A DNA stretch of 9,873 bases from Deltaproteobacteria bacterium (GCA_018262455.1 JAGSPR010000248.1:1-9873); one strand, 5' to 3'; shown: positions 1 to 7,458, numbered from the stretch's first letter. Numbers and translations: made by a program. Notes: generated by a model not told the origin, from the sequence alone.

Positions 1-581
<581 letters not shown>

Positions 582-640
582 CTGTCGACGATATCACGCC
601 ATCGTTTGCGTTACGACGGCCCGGGCGGGATCCATGCGAG

Positions 641-2653
641 CTAGCTCGACGGAGCTTCCGCGGCGGCGAGCGGCGGAGGTGGCGAGTACTGTTGCATCGT
701 CGATGCGACCTCGTATTCCGCGTCGAGCTGCTCGCGGGTGAGTCCGACATAGCGCGACACGAACTCGTGGTTGTCGATGTGCTTCGCGAAGCCCTCGCGG
801 TAGTACAGCGTGACCTCGCGCTGGCTCGGCGTGAGCGCGGGCCGCTCGCCGGCAAGCAGCTGCGCGTACACGGCCGGGACATCGTAGTTGAAGGTGAAGC
901 CACGGCGCACGTAGAACGGCTCGTTCCGGACCTCGACCGTCTCGTGGGGGAGGTCACCCTTCGAACGAACGCGAACGGTGTGTGGCTGGTAGATCGGTCG
1001 CGTCACCAGGTCGTACTGGAACAGCTCCTCGAGGAATTGCCGGTTCTCGGGCTTCAGCTTCGGGAGCATCTCGTCCCGCCACCATTCGAGGAGCTTCTGC
1101 GGCAGCTGGTCTTCGAGATAGAAGTACTGGATGCCACGGGTGACGCGCGAGGCGTCGAGGTTGTCGACCATCTCGGCGCGGCACGAGATCACGCCCTTCG
1201 AGATCCTGTCGGTCTGGGCCGAGAACCAGCGGTCCAGGCTCTGGAGGATCTCGACCTGGCCGATACCTTCGAGGATCCGCATCGCCGCCCAGAGGTAGCG
1301 GAAGATCTGATTCTCGGCGACGACACGCGCCCAGAAGATGAACTGGTGCATGTGCTTGTTGTCTTCGAACGACATGGTCTTGTTCGAGACGATGTATTCG
1401 AAGTCGTCACGCTCGCCGCGCAGCAACACGAACTCGTGCTCCTGGCGCTTCTCGGAGTAGTCGGTGTTCGGCATGATCAGCAGCGGATAGACCGCGATCC
1501 GCGACACGTGCTCGGACAGCGCGGCGTAGCCTTCGAGGAAGGATTCGCAGGTCTCGCCGGGTGTCCCCCAGATCAACTCGGAGTAGCACGCCAGTCCCTG
1601 GGACTTCAGCCAGGCAGCGAGGCCACGCCAGTCATTGACCTTCATGTTCTTGCGCTTCATGAGGACGAGCGAGGGATCGGACAACGTCTGGAGCGCGAGC
1701 GTGAACGACGAGCGCAGCCCCGTCTTCTTCATGCGCTCGACGATCGAGTAGAACGCCTTGGACTTGTTCTTGGCCCATGACGTCTCGAAGCTGCGCGGGA
1801 ATCCATACTTCTCGCGGAGCCGGATGATCGTCTCCACGAACTCCTCGTCTTCGGGGAACATCCCGAAGTTGGAGTCACACAGCACGACCTCGGCGATCTT
1901 CGCGCGAGCGGCGAGCTCGAGCTCGGCGGCGATTCGATCCGTCGAGAACTTGCGCACCTTCTGCCCGGTCGCGCCGCCCCAGTAGCAGAAGCTGCAGCTG
2001 TACGGACATCCCCGGTTGGTCTCGAGCAAGACCACGTCGTACTTCTCGCGCCCGTCTGGATGCCGGAGCTGGAGGGTTCCGGTCAGCAGCGGGGACGGGA
2101 TGATGTCGAGGTTGGACATCCGCGGGCGGTCGGCCGTCTTGACGAGCGTGCTGTCCTCGCGCTTGAACGTGACTCCCTCGACCACGTCGAGCGCGTGCCG
2201 CGAGGTGCCCGCGAGGAACGCGCGCATCAGATCCATGAAGGTCAGCTCGCCCTCGCCGTCGACGACGATGTCGACCTCGGGGAACATCGAGAACGTACGC
2301 TTGCCCTGGTGGGCGACGTGCGTGCCGCCGAAGATCACCCAACCATCGGGGCGCAGCTGCTTGAACATCGCCGCGAGGTTTCCGAACGCGTTGTAGTTCC
2401 AGCCGAAGACCGAGAACGCGATCACATCCGGAACACCGGCCTCTTCGAGGAACAGCCGCTTCGCCATCTCGAGCGTCGAGTGACCACCTCCGCAGTTGAT
2501 GATCCGGACATCAAGCTCGCGCGACAGCACCGGATCCGCATCGACCATCGCCTTGAAGTAGCCACTCGCGAGCGGCATCGATTCGGATTCCATCGCCCAC
2601 ACCGAGCGCTGGACCAACCAGACTTTCTTCCGCACCGATGGGACCGTGGTCAT
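641..2653 (-). CDS. cobalamin-binding radical SAM protein (class B methylase-like)
   Basis: Predicted B12-binding radical SAM enzyme of 670 residues, probably a methyltransferase acting on an unactivated carbon or phosphorus; the substrate is unknown. Residues about 10-180 form a B12-binding Rossmann-like domain with FGGTHV (108-113) and VDGEGELTF (131-139). The DxHxxG cobalamin-ligand motif is not visible, as in many radical SAM B12 proteins. The radical SAM core starts near 205 with LETNRGCPYSCSFCYWGG, so the 4Fe-4S ligands are Cys216, Cys220 and Cys223 (CxxxCxxC). IWGTPGET (361-368) is a later core motif, followed by LLIMPNTDYS (391-400). About 240 further residues form a C-terminal part I cannot assign. 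The open frame extends upstream to 2917, but those 88 residues are low-complexity and unlike a protein; I chose the ATG at 2651-2653 (MTTVPSVRKK), just before the first beta strand. No strong SD is present. No precursor peptide or biosynthetic partner is visible apart from mtnP downstream. Confidence 0.88.
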   Translation of the reverse strand: MTTVPSVRKKVWLVQRSVWAMESESMPLASGYFKAMVDADPVLSRELDVRIINCGGGHSTLEMAKRLFLEEAGVPDVIAFSVFGWNYNAFGNLAAMFKQLRPDGWVIFGGTHVAHQGKRTFSMFPEVDIVVDGEGELTFMDLMRAFLAGTSRHALDVVEGVTFKREDSTLVKTADRPRMSNLDIIPSPLLTGTLQLRHPDGREKYDVVLLETNRGCPYSCSFCYWGGATGQKVRKFSTDRIAAELELAARAKIAEVVLCDSNFGMFPEDEEFVETIIRLREKYGFPRSFETSWAKNKSKAFYSIVERMKKTGLRSSFTLALQTLSDPSLVLMKRKNMKVNDWRGLAAWLKSQGLACYSELIWGTPGETCESFLEGYAALSEHVSRIAVYPLLIMPNTDYSEKRQEHEFVLLRGERDDFEYIVSNKTMSFEDNKHMHQFIFWARVVAENQIFRYLWAAMRILEGIGQVEILQSLDRWFSAQTDRISKGVISCRAEMVDNLDASRVTRGIQYFYLEDQLPQKLLEWWRDEMLPKLKPENRQFLEELFQYDLVTRPIYQPHTVRVRSKGDLPHETVEVRNEPFYVRRGFTFNYDVPAVYAQLLAGERPALTPSQREVTLYYREGFAKHIDNHEFVSRYVGLTREQLDAEYEVASTMQQYSPPPPLAAAEAPSS

Positions 2654-2684
2654 TTGAATATGATGCCACGACGACATTGAGGAT

Positions 2685-2698
2685 GTCGCGGTCGCGAC
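2685..2698. promoter_or_regulatory. inverted repeat upstream of radical SAM gene
   Basis: GTCGCG-GT-CGCGAC is a perfect 6-bp inverted repeat with a 2-nt centre, ending 32 bp before the radical SAM start codon on the minus strand. The position suits an operator or a leader hairpin. CG-rich dyads are common by chance in such a genome, so this is a weak call. Confidence 0.25.
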
Positions 2699-2904
2699 TG
2701 GATCTTGTTGAGAGTCAGATGTCCGCGACACGTGGCCGTCGATCGTGACGCGACACCGAGTCCTCGTGACGAGTCGATGCACGGTGGTTCTGAGCGCGCC
2801 GACACTGGTGGTGGTTGTCGTGCGCGGGCTCCCTGGTGTGCGGCTGTGTATGCCGCATCGGTGGAGGTGGACCGCGAGTGCCGATGGGCGAGCATGATGT
2901 CGGT

Positions 2905-2938
2905 TGTTGCCTGACAACAGCTTCGTCGGTCGACCGAC
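2905..2938. repeat. two adjacent dyads: TGTTG/CAACA and a 14-bp palindrome
   Basis: TGTTG (2905-2909) and CAACA (2915-2919) pair across 5 nt. Five bases later comes the perfect 14-bp palindrome GTCGGTCGACCGAC (2925-2938). They lie in the non-coding gap just before the possible gene remnant. They could be regulator binding sites or the edge of a lost element; no target-site duplication or partner end was found. Confidence 0.35.
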
Positions 2939-3076
2939 CTCGTGATCCTGAACTGGCCGAGTTCGCCGGCAAGGTCGGCTTCGCGGCTGCAGTACCAGCT
3001 CTACACCAACGTCGACTACCCGATCGTCATCTCGTACTTCGGCGCGACGGCGCGTGCGCTACGGCGAGCCGACTGA
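2915..3076 (+). pseudogene. possible decayed 3' end of an unidentified gene
   Basis: The reading frame ending at TGA 3074-3076 has no start codon and is open only from 2915, after a TGA at 2912-2914. Its last 27 residues, from Gln2990 on, read QYQLYTNVDYPIVISYFGAT then ARALRRAD. That is aromatic and amphipathic, unlike the Arg/Pro-rich junk around it. In the neighbouring frame just upstream, ELAEFAGKVGF (about 2950-2982) joins smoothly onto it if one base is removed near 2983. I infer a C-terminal remnant broken by a frameshift and cut off from its 5' part. The family is not recognised; the alternating hydrophobic pattern would suit the last strands of an outer-membrane or beta-rich protein. 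It could also be chance. Confidence 0.3.
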
Positions 3077-3143
3077 CCGCAGATCTCGCGTGCAAGCGTC
3101 CGCGCCAACTCCACAATCATCGTCGGCGATCGGATCGGACGTG

Positions 3144-4568
3144 CTATGAAAGGAGTCCGTCGGTGACCCGCCGGGCACCATGATCACACCCAACGCCGCC
3201 GCCGCCGCTGCTGCTGCCCTCGCCTCCGCTCCGTTCATCGCCGCGAAGGAGCACGCCTCGCGCCATCGGGTGGAGCTCGAGGCCAGCGCAAAGTGCGCGT
3301 GCTTCTTCTGCTTCCGCACGTTCGCGACGTCCGACATCAAGGCCTGGATCGACGCGAACACCACGGCGCTGTGTCCGCGCTGCGGGGTCGACTCGGTGAT
3401 CGGAGACGCCTCCGGGCACTCGATCTCCGACGGCTTCCTGCGCAAGATGCACCAGCACTACTTCGCGTATCGCTCGAAGTAACCGCCTCGGTTCGGTGGC
3501 CGAATTGGCTCCGGATTTGTGCGAAGGCCGCTCGTGGATCACGAGCGCGATCACGCCGAACAGGAACAGCACGCAGAGCGTGACGATCACGATCGAGCGA
3601 ACCGGGATCGGCGCGCGTGTCCCAGGCGCAGCCGAAGCGGCTGGCTGCTCGGCGTAATACGGCAGCGCGGGCGGATATGCGGATGGAAACAGCTCCGGCG
3701 CGATCGCGATCGGCTCGCTCGCGATCGGCGCCTCGACCACCCAGAGCAGCGAGGCCGGCGCGTTCGGGCGAACGTCTGGCGCGGGTGCTGGCGCGACCTC
3801 CGGTGCCCCGAGCGGCGGCTCGATCGGGTCGAGCGTGACCGGGCGCTTCGGCTCCGACAGGGACGACGCGTCGTCGTCGAGCGGGAACATGCCGGTCTGC
3901 TCGTAGAGCGTGCAGTCCACGAAGCCCTCGAGCGACTCGTCGGTCAAGTTCATGAGTGGATTCGCCGGCAGCACGTAGTCCGAGCCCGGTGTGCGAATCT
4001 CGGGCGCCACCGTGCGGGGCGGAGTCACCTCATCGCTCGCGCCGACCGTCGCAGGGATCGCCGGTTCGGCGGGCGCCGAGTCGGCGATCGGCTCGGCATC
4101 CACGGTCGTCGCGCCATCCACCGTCGTCGCGGCGACCGGCTCGGCGGCGACCGGCTCGGCGGCGACCGGCTCGGCGGCGACCGGCTCCGGTGAAGCGACC
4201 ACATCCAGCGGCGGCGGCGGTGTCGTCGCGGGGGCCGGCGGGGGCACGAGGGGAACGCTCGCCGCGCGGCGCGCGGCCCCGAGCCGCCGGAACACCTCGG
4301 TGCTCTCGCGGGTCAGCCGCACGATGCCGAGCCGGATGCCGGGCCGGCCGAACCGGTTCACCGGCGTCGACCAGATCTCGCGCACGACGCACAACCCGCG
4401 CAGCACGGGCACACCATCGGCGAGCTGGATCGAGAACGCCGTCTCGAGCCCGACCGGCCGTGAGCTCACGGTGGCGACGAAGAACGAGTCATCGTCGCAG
4501 AATCGCGAGAACGTGCTGACGAAATGATCCACGGAGGCACAGCGCGTGCCTACGCACAGCGCCTTCAC
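3144..4568 (-). CDS. PilZ-like domain protein with proline-rich linker and C-terminal membrane segment; 3' end uncertain
   Basis: Seen in order, numbered from GTG 4566-4568: residues 1-98 form a compact domain with HFVSTFSRFCDDDSFFVAT, then RPVGLETAFSIQLADG, VLRGLCVV and RFGRPGIRLGI. This resembles the PilZ-like/TIGR02266-type domains of myxobacterial regulators, which can bind c-di-GMP; the canonical RxxxR and D/NxSxxG motifs are not clear, so binding is doubtful. A Pro/Ala/Glu-rich linker follows (105-320) with PVAAE repeats and a conserved-looking island YVLPANPLMNLTDESLEGF (198-216). One membrane helix follows (about 324-344) with a basic tail. I chose GTG 4568 because AGGA lies 6 nt upstream and a -10-like TACAAT lies before it; an in-frame ATG at 4661 would start upstream of that element. 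After residue about 350 the frame runs antisense through the zinc-ribbon gene to 3144, and that tail looks non-native. The real C-terminus is probably near 3458-3520. Confidence 0.6.
   Translation of the reverse strand: MKALCVGTRCASVDHFVSTFSRFCDDDSFFVATVSSRPVGLETAFSIQLADGVPVLRGLCVVREIWSTPVNRFGRPGIRLGIVRLTRESTEVFRRLGAARRAASVPLVPPPAPATTPPPPLDVVASPEPVAAEPVAAEPVAAEPVAATTVDGATTVDAEPIADSAPAEPAIPATVGASDEVTPPRTVAPEIRTPGSDYVLPANPLMNLTDESLEGFVDCTLYEQTGMFPLDDDASSLSEPKRPVTLDPIEPPLGAPEVAPAPAPDVRPNAPASLLWVVEAPIASEPIAIAPELFPSAYPPALPYYAEQPAASAAPGTRAPIPVRSIVIVTLCVLFLFGVIALVIHERPSHKSGANSATEPRRLLRAIREVVLVHLAQEAVGDRVPGGVSDHRVDPAARTQRRGVRVDPGLDVGRRERAEAEEARALCAGLELHPMARGVLLRGDERSGGEGSSSGGGGVGCDHGARRVTDGLLS
3150..3183 (+). 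promoter_or_regulatory. strong SD with six-codon open frame coupled (ATGA) to the zinc-ribbon gene
   Basis: AAGGAG (3150-3155) is the only strong SD near this gene, but it lies 24 nt before the ATG at 3180, too far for direct use. Seven bases after it is GTG 3163, which opens a frame of six codons (VTRRAP) ending in TGA 3181-3183, overlapping the zinc-ribbon ATG as ATGA. This is the layout of a translationally coupled leader. The same decamer AAGGAGTCCG serves the lipoprotein gene at 8620-8629, there followed closely by ATG. Confidence 0.35.
3180..3482 (+). CDS. small zinc-ribbon protein of unknown function
   Basis: A 100-residue, probably cytoplasmic protein. After an Ala-rich N-terminus (residues 6-22) it carries two metal-binding knuckles, CFFC (41-44) and CPRC (65-68), with a further Cys at 39; the segment between contains FRTF and KAWIDANTTAL. 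This is a zinc-ribbon arrangement, so binding one Zn(II) is likely. Similar short proteins occur as conserved hypotheticals in diverse bacteria; no reaction is known to me. ATG 3180 is the first start in frame, as an in-frame TGA lies at 3147-3149. It is antisense to the open tail of the PilZ-like protein, but its regular Cys spacing and ordinary composition argue that this strand is the coding one at 3180-3482. Two hairpins follow its stop codon. Confidence 0.72.
   Translation: MITPNAAAAAAAALASAPFIAAKEHASRHRVELEASAKCACFFCFRTFATSDIKAWIDANTTALCPRCGVDSVIGDASGHSISDGFLRKMHQHYFAYRSK
3490..3547. terminator. two hairpins after the zinc-ribbon gene, possible bidirectional terminator
   Basis: Eight bases after the stop of the plus-strand gene, TTCGG-tgg-CCGAA (3492-3504) forms a 5-bp stem that two G-U pairs may extend. 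Then CGCTCGTG-gat-CACGAGCG (3529-3547) forms a perfect 8-bp stem with a 3-nt loop. Neither has a clear U-tract, so intrinsic termination is uncertain. The second hairpin lies in the region encoding the end of the minus-strand membrane segment. If that gene really stops near here, the pair would suit a shared convergent terminator. Confidence 0.35.
4131..4190 (-). repeat. 15-bp tandem repeat, four units, in the proline-rich linker
   Basis: Units of GGCGACCGGCTCGGC on the plus strand begin at 4131, 4146, 4161 and 4176, the last ending in a variant. On the coding minus strand they give the pentapeptide PVAAE repeated in frame (residues about 129-147). The unit length is a multiple of three, so copy-number change would lengthen the linker without breaking the frame. 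Confidence 0.9.
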
Positions 4569-4606
4569 CTTGGTTCCTGGCGTGGCCACCGCAATCCCCG
4601 GTCCCC

Positions 4607-4644
4607 ATTGTATAAGCAGCGCACGCCGAAACGGAAGTTTCCGT
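4607..4644. promoter_or_regulatory. divergent promoter region with overlapping -10-like elements and an inverted repeat
   Basis: The divergent start codons at 4568 (-) and 4786 (+) flank this site. ATTGTATAAG (4607-4616) is the AT-rich spot: on the minus strand it reads TACAAT, one change from TATAAT; on the plus strand TATAAG. Neither has a good -35 at 16-18 bp. Beside it ACGGAA-GT-TTCCGT (4631-4644) is a perfect 6-bp inverted repeat, placed where an operator would control the minus-strand promoter. A minus-strand transcript would start near 4600 and have a leader of about 30 nt. Confidence 0.4.
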
Positions 4645-4763
4645 CGCCCCGAGCGAACCACGACTGCAAACTCAGGTGGTCAATCGACTGAACCCGCACC
4701 CGATCGTCGAGAGACGCGGCTGCGAGCCGCGCTGTCGGTTCTCGATGTACATCGGCTGAGCTC

Positions 4764-4785
4764 GGCGGCAATACTTCGCGCCGCC
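4764..4785 (+). promoter_or_regulatory. GC hairpin abutting the amidase start codon
   Basis: GGCGGC (4764-4769) and GCCGCC (4780-4785) form a perfect all-GC 6-bp stem with a 10-nt loop. The ATG follows with no gap, and no SD is seen. In mRNA the stem would cover the usual ribosome-binding area, suggesting restrained or structure-dependent initiation. It could also be chance in GC-rich DNA. Confidence 0.35.
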
Positions 4786-7419
4786 ATGAAGATCGAACCA
4801 GTGCAGACGAGACTCGGGATGGCGCTCGTGGTGGTCGCCGTGCTTGCCCGCGGCGAGGCGCGCGTCGCCGCGAGTCCCTCCGATGGCGATCGCCCGCTCA
4901 CGCAGCACGTGCCGCCGGTCGCCGAAAAGCCGGCGCGCGCGCGCGGGCTCATGACCCAGCCGCCGATGGTGCGGATGCGCCAGCAGGTGGCGATGACGGG
5001 CACGCTGTCCGGCAAGACGGTCTTCGTCTCCGCGGGTCACGGCTGGTTCTACACGGCCGGGGCGTGGCGGACCCAGCGCGGCAACACGCACGATCTGGTC
5101 GAGGACTTCCTCACGATCGAGAGCGTCAGCGAGTACCTGATCCCGTATCTCCAGCAGATGGGCGCGTACGTCGTGCCGATCCGCGAGTCGGACCGCAACC
5201 CGAACCTCGTGGTGGTGGATGATCCCGACGTGGTGATCGAGGGCCAGCTCGCCGAGCTCCCCTCGACCGACGTCGGCTGGGGCGCATTCTCGGCTCCGTT
5301 CTCCGACGAGCACCTCGCGCCGTTCAGCCTCGGCGGCGCTCGCTCGATGATGGCCTCGGCCACCGAGACCGGCCGCGTTGTGTACCCGACCGCGATTCCG
5401 CAGTCCGGTTACTACAACGTCTACTTCGCGTATGTGCAGGGGCCCGACCGCGCAACCGATGCCCACGTCATCATCCGCCACGCGGGTGGCGAGTCCCACG
5501 TCCGGATCGATCAGCGCCGCCACGGCTCGACGTGGATGCTGCTCGGGCGGTGGTACTTCGAGGCGGGCGCTGGGCCCGAGCACGCGTCGGTGGCGGTCGC
5601 GAACGACAGCGCGCAGCCGGGAGCCGTGATCTCGTTCGACGCCGTGCGGTTGGGCGGCGGCATGGCGGCGCAGAGCCGCGACGGCACGACGACCGGACGC
5701 CCGGCGTACGAGTCGGCGGCCTCGGCCTCGACCCAGCTGCTCGGCGCGCCACCCGACGTCTATGACTTCTTCCAGGAGGACGGCCGAGACGACGTCGCCG
5801 CGCGGTCAAGGTTCGCGGCGTGGGAGCACGAGGACGGCGAGGACGCGATCTACCTGGCGTGGCACACCAACGCGCCCAGCCCCGGCCGCGGCACGATGTC
5901 GATCGCCTACGGCAACACGTTCCCGTGCTGTGCGGGGCGCGATGACTTCGCCGGCACCCCCGGATCGCTCGAGCTGCTCGACGCCGTGCACGACGAGCTC
6001 ATGGGCGACCTCCGCGCGGCGTGGGATCCGACCTGGCGCGACACCGGCAAGGTGACCGCCGATCTCGGCGAGCTGAACCCGGTGCACAACGCGGAGATGC
6101 CCGCGATCCTGGTCGAGGTCGCGTTTCACGACACCGCCGAGGATGCCGACGCGCTGCGAGACCCGCAGTTCCGTCGCCTGGCGGCGCGCGCGATGGCACA
6201 GGGGATCGCGAAGTACTTCGCGACGAAGGATGGACGCGAGGTCGTGCTGCCGCCCGAGCCGCCGGCGGCGCTCCGCGTGGAGAATGCAGGCCCCGGAACG
6301 CTGCGGGTATCGTGGCGCCCACCGGCGGCAAGCCCGGGCGGAGGGGATGCGCCCACCGGCTACCGCGTGTTCCTGAGCGCGAACGGCTACGGCTTCGACG
6401 ACGGGGTCGCGGTGGAGGGCGAGAGCTTCGAGCTCGTCGGCCTGCCCCGCGCGGCGCTGCAGTTCGTGCGGGTCGCCGCCACGAATGCCGGTGGCGAGTC
6501 GTTGCCGACCGAGGTGGTGGGGGCGCGGCTCGCGGCGAACGGATCGGCGCCGACCCTCGTGGTCGGCGGCTTCGATCGACTCGACCGCACCCAGATGGTG
6601 CGCGACGAGGCGCCGCTGGTCGGCACGGTGGACCGGATGTGGATCGATCGGATGAACGACGGCACGTACGCAGCACGGCATGGCCAGGCCCTCGCCGATG
6701 CCGGCTTCGCGTTCGACGGCGCGACTGCCGAGGCCGTGGCACAACGCGACGTCGATCTCGCGACGTACCAGGCGATCGACTGGTTCGCGGGCCAGGACCA
6801 GATTGCCGGCGCACTCCCGGCGGCAAGCCGCGAGGAGCTCGCGCGCTTCTTCCTCGCGGGCGGGCGCTTGCTGCTCACCGGCTCCGAGCTGGTGCGAGCG
6901 CTCGACGCCGACGGAACGGCCGACGACCAGCTGTTCGTGCACGGGCAGCTCCACGTGTCGCTCGGCAGCGATGACGCCGGCACCTACGACGTGCTGCCGC
7001 TCGCCGGGCCGTTCGCCGCGCTGGCGCCGATCTCGTTCCACGATACGGCCTCCGGCGGCTACGACGCGCAGACCCCCGATGTGCTCGTCCCCGGCGATGG
7101 CGCGACTCCGGTGCTCGCGTACGCGACCGACGGGGCGGCCGCGATCGCATGGGACGCGAGTGGCTCGCGAGGCATCGTGATCGGCTTTCCGCTCGAGCTC
7201 GTGCAGGGCGCCGACGCGCGCAGTCAGCTCATGGCCGCGGCGCTGGCGTACTTCGGCGTCGCGCCGGATCCCGATCAACCGGGCGAGGATCCGGTCGACC
7301 CGGCCCGGGACCCCGCGGCCGGCTGCGGCTGCCGCACGCACGGGGATGCCGGGACCGCGTCCCTCGCGCTCGTCGTCGGGCTGATGCTGCGCCGGCGTGC
7401 GCGGCAGCGTGCTGCGTGA
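4786..7419 (+). CDS. secreted multidomain N-acetylmuramoyl-L-alanine amidase with MYXO-CTERM anchor
   Basis: Predicted cell-wall hydrolase (Amidase_3, zinc-dependent) cleaving the bond between N-acetylmuramic acid and L-alanine; 877 residues. Domains: signal peptide about 1-29 (hydrophobic MALVVVAVLA, cleavage near RVAA/S); first catalytic half about 74-165 with VSAGHGW (zinc ligand His85) and a Glu ligand in VEDFLTIESVSEYL (Glu106 or Glu112); a golvesin/Xly-like beta insertion about 178-292 (ARSMMASAT...GYYNVYFAYV...WYFEAG...ISFDAVRLGG); second catalytic half about 325-480 with AWHTN (His360) and ILVEVAFHD (catalytic Glu444); FnIII about 488-580; a ThuA/glutamine-amidotransferase-like Rossmann region about 588-825 (RFFLAGGRLLLTGSEL); then GCGC (847-850), a short hydrophobic run 857-868 and RRRAR, a MYXO-CTERM surface anchor. 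The frame is open from 4546, but ATG 4786 is the start that gives a signal peptide. All catalytic ligands seem present. Role: remodelling own peptidoglycan or lysing prey. Confidence 0.88.
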   Translation: MKIEPVQTRLGMALVVVAVLARGEARVAASPSDGDRPLTQHVPPVAEKPARARGLMTQPPMVRMRQQVAMTGTLSGKTVFVSAGHGWFYTAGAWRTQRGNTHDLVEDFLTIESVSEYLIPYLQQMGAYVVPIRESDRNPNLVVVDDPDVVIEGQLAELPSTDVGWGAFSAPFSDEHLAPFSLGGARSMMASATETGRVVYPTAIPQSGYYNVYFAYVQGPDRATDAHVIIRHAGGESHVRIDQRRHGSTWMLLGRWYFEAGAGPEHASVAVANDSAQPGAVISFDAVRLGGGMAAQSRDGTTTGRPAYESAASASTQLLGAPPDVYDFFQEDGRDDVAARSRFAAWEHEDGEDAIYLAWHTNAPSPGRGTMSIAYGNTFPCCAGRDDFAGTPGSLELLDAVHDELMGDLRAAWDPTWRDTGKVTADLGELNPVHNAEMPAILVEVAFHDTAEDADALRDPQFRRLAARAMAQGIAKYFATKDGREVVLPPEPPAALRVENAGPGTLRVSWRPPAASPGGGDAPTGYRVFLSANGYGFDDGVAVEGESFELVGLPRAALQFVRVAATNAGGESLPTEVVGARLAANGSAPTLVVGGFDRLDRTQMVRDEAPLVGTVDRMWIDRMNDGTYAARHGQALADAGFAFDGATAEAVAQRDVDLATYQAIDWFAGQDQIAGALPAASREELARFFLAGGRLLLTGSELVRALDADGTADDQLFVHGQLHVSLGSDDAGTYDVLPLAGPFAALAPISFHDTASGGYDAQTPDVLVPGDGATPVLAYATDGAAAIAWDASGSRGIVIGFPLELVQGADARSQLMAAALAYFGVAPDPDQPGEDPVDPARDPAAGCGCRTHGDAGTASLALVVGLMLRRRARQRAA

Positions 7420-7458
7420 CGGAACAGTGAGTCTCGCTCCGACCCGTCGCGGCGCTCT

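Larger units (their letters stand above)
2654..3179. other. 526-bp region without a convincing intact gene
   Basis: This gap separates the minus-strand radical SAM gene from the plus-strand zinc-ribbon gene and should hold both promoters, though I cannot place a good -35/-10 pair in it. Open frames cross it on both strands, but their translations are Arg/Thr/His-rich and unlike proteins. It contains several short perfect dyads (2685-2698, 2763-2773, 2905-2919, 2925-2938) and a possible gene remnant (2915-3076). No B12-box of a cobalamin riboswitch (GCCACTG) was found on the minus strand, and no tRNA is apparent. Confidence 0.55.

Noticed and set aside
692..1780. 362-residue plus-strand open frame
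   Set aside because: Antisense shadow of the radical SAM gene, with no recognisable motifs.
2654..2900. Cobalamin riboswitch upstream of the B12-binding protein
   Set aside because: No B12 box or recognisable conserved core on the minus strand.
2654..2917. 88-residue N-terminal extension of the radical SAM protein
   Set aside because: The translation is low-complexity (Arg/His/Thr-rich) and precedes a natural start at the B12 domain; the DNA has intergenic-type dyads.
3519..4193. 224-residue plus-strand open frame with RLGGD repeats
   Set aside because: The repeats come from the tandem DNA repeat encoding PVAAE on the other strand; the rest is Arg-rich shadow sequence.
4569..4661. ATG at 4661 as start of the PilZ-like protein
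   Set aside because: It lies upstream of the likely -10 element and adds a basic stretch not needed for the domain; GTG 4568 has a well-placed AGGA.
5806..7341. 511-residue open frame on the minus strand
   Set aside because: Antisense to the amidase and Arg/His/Val-rich with no motif; typical shadow frame in GC-rich coding DNA.
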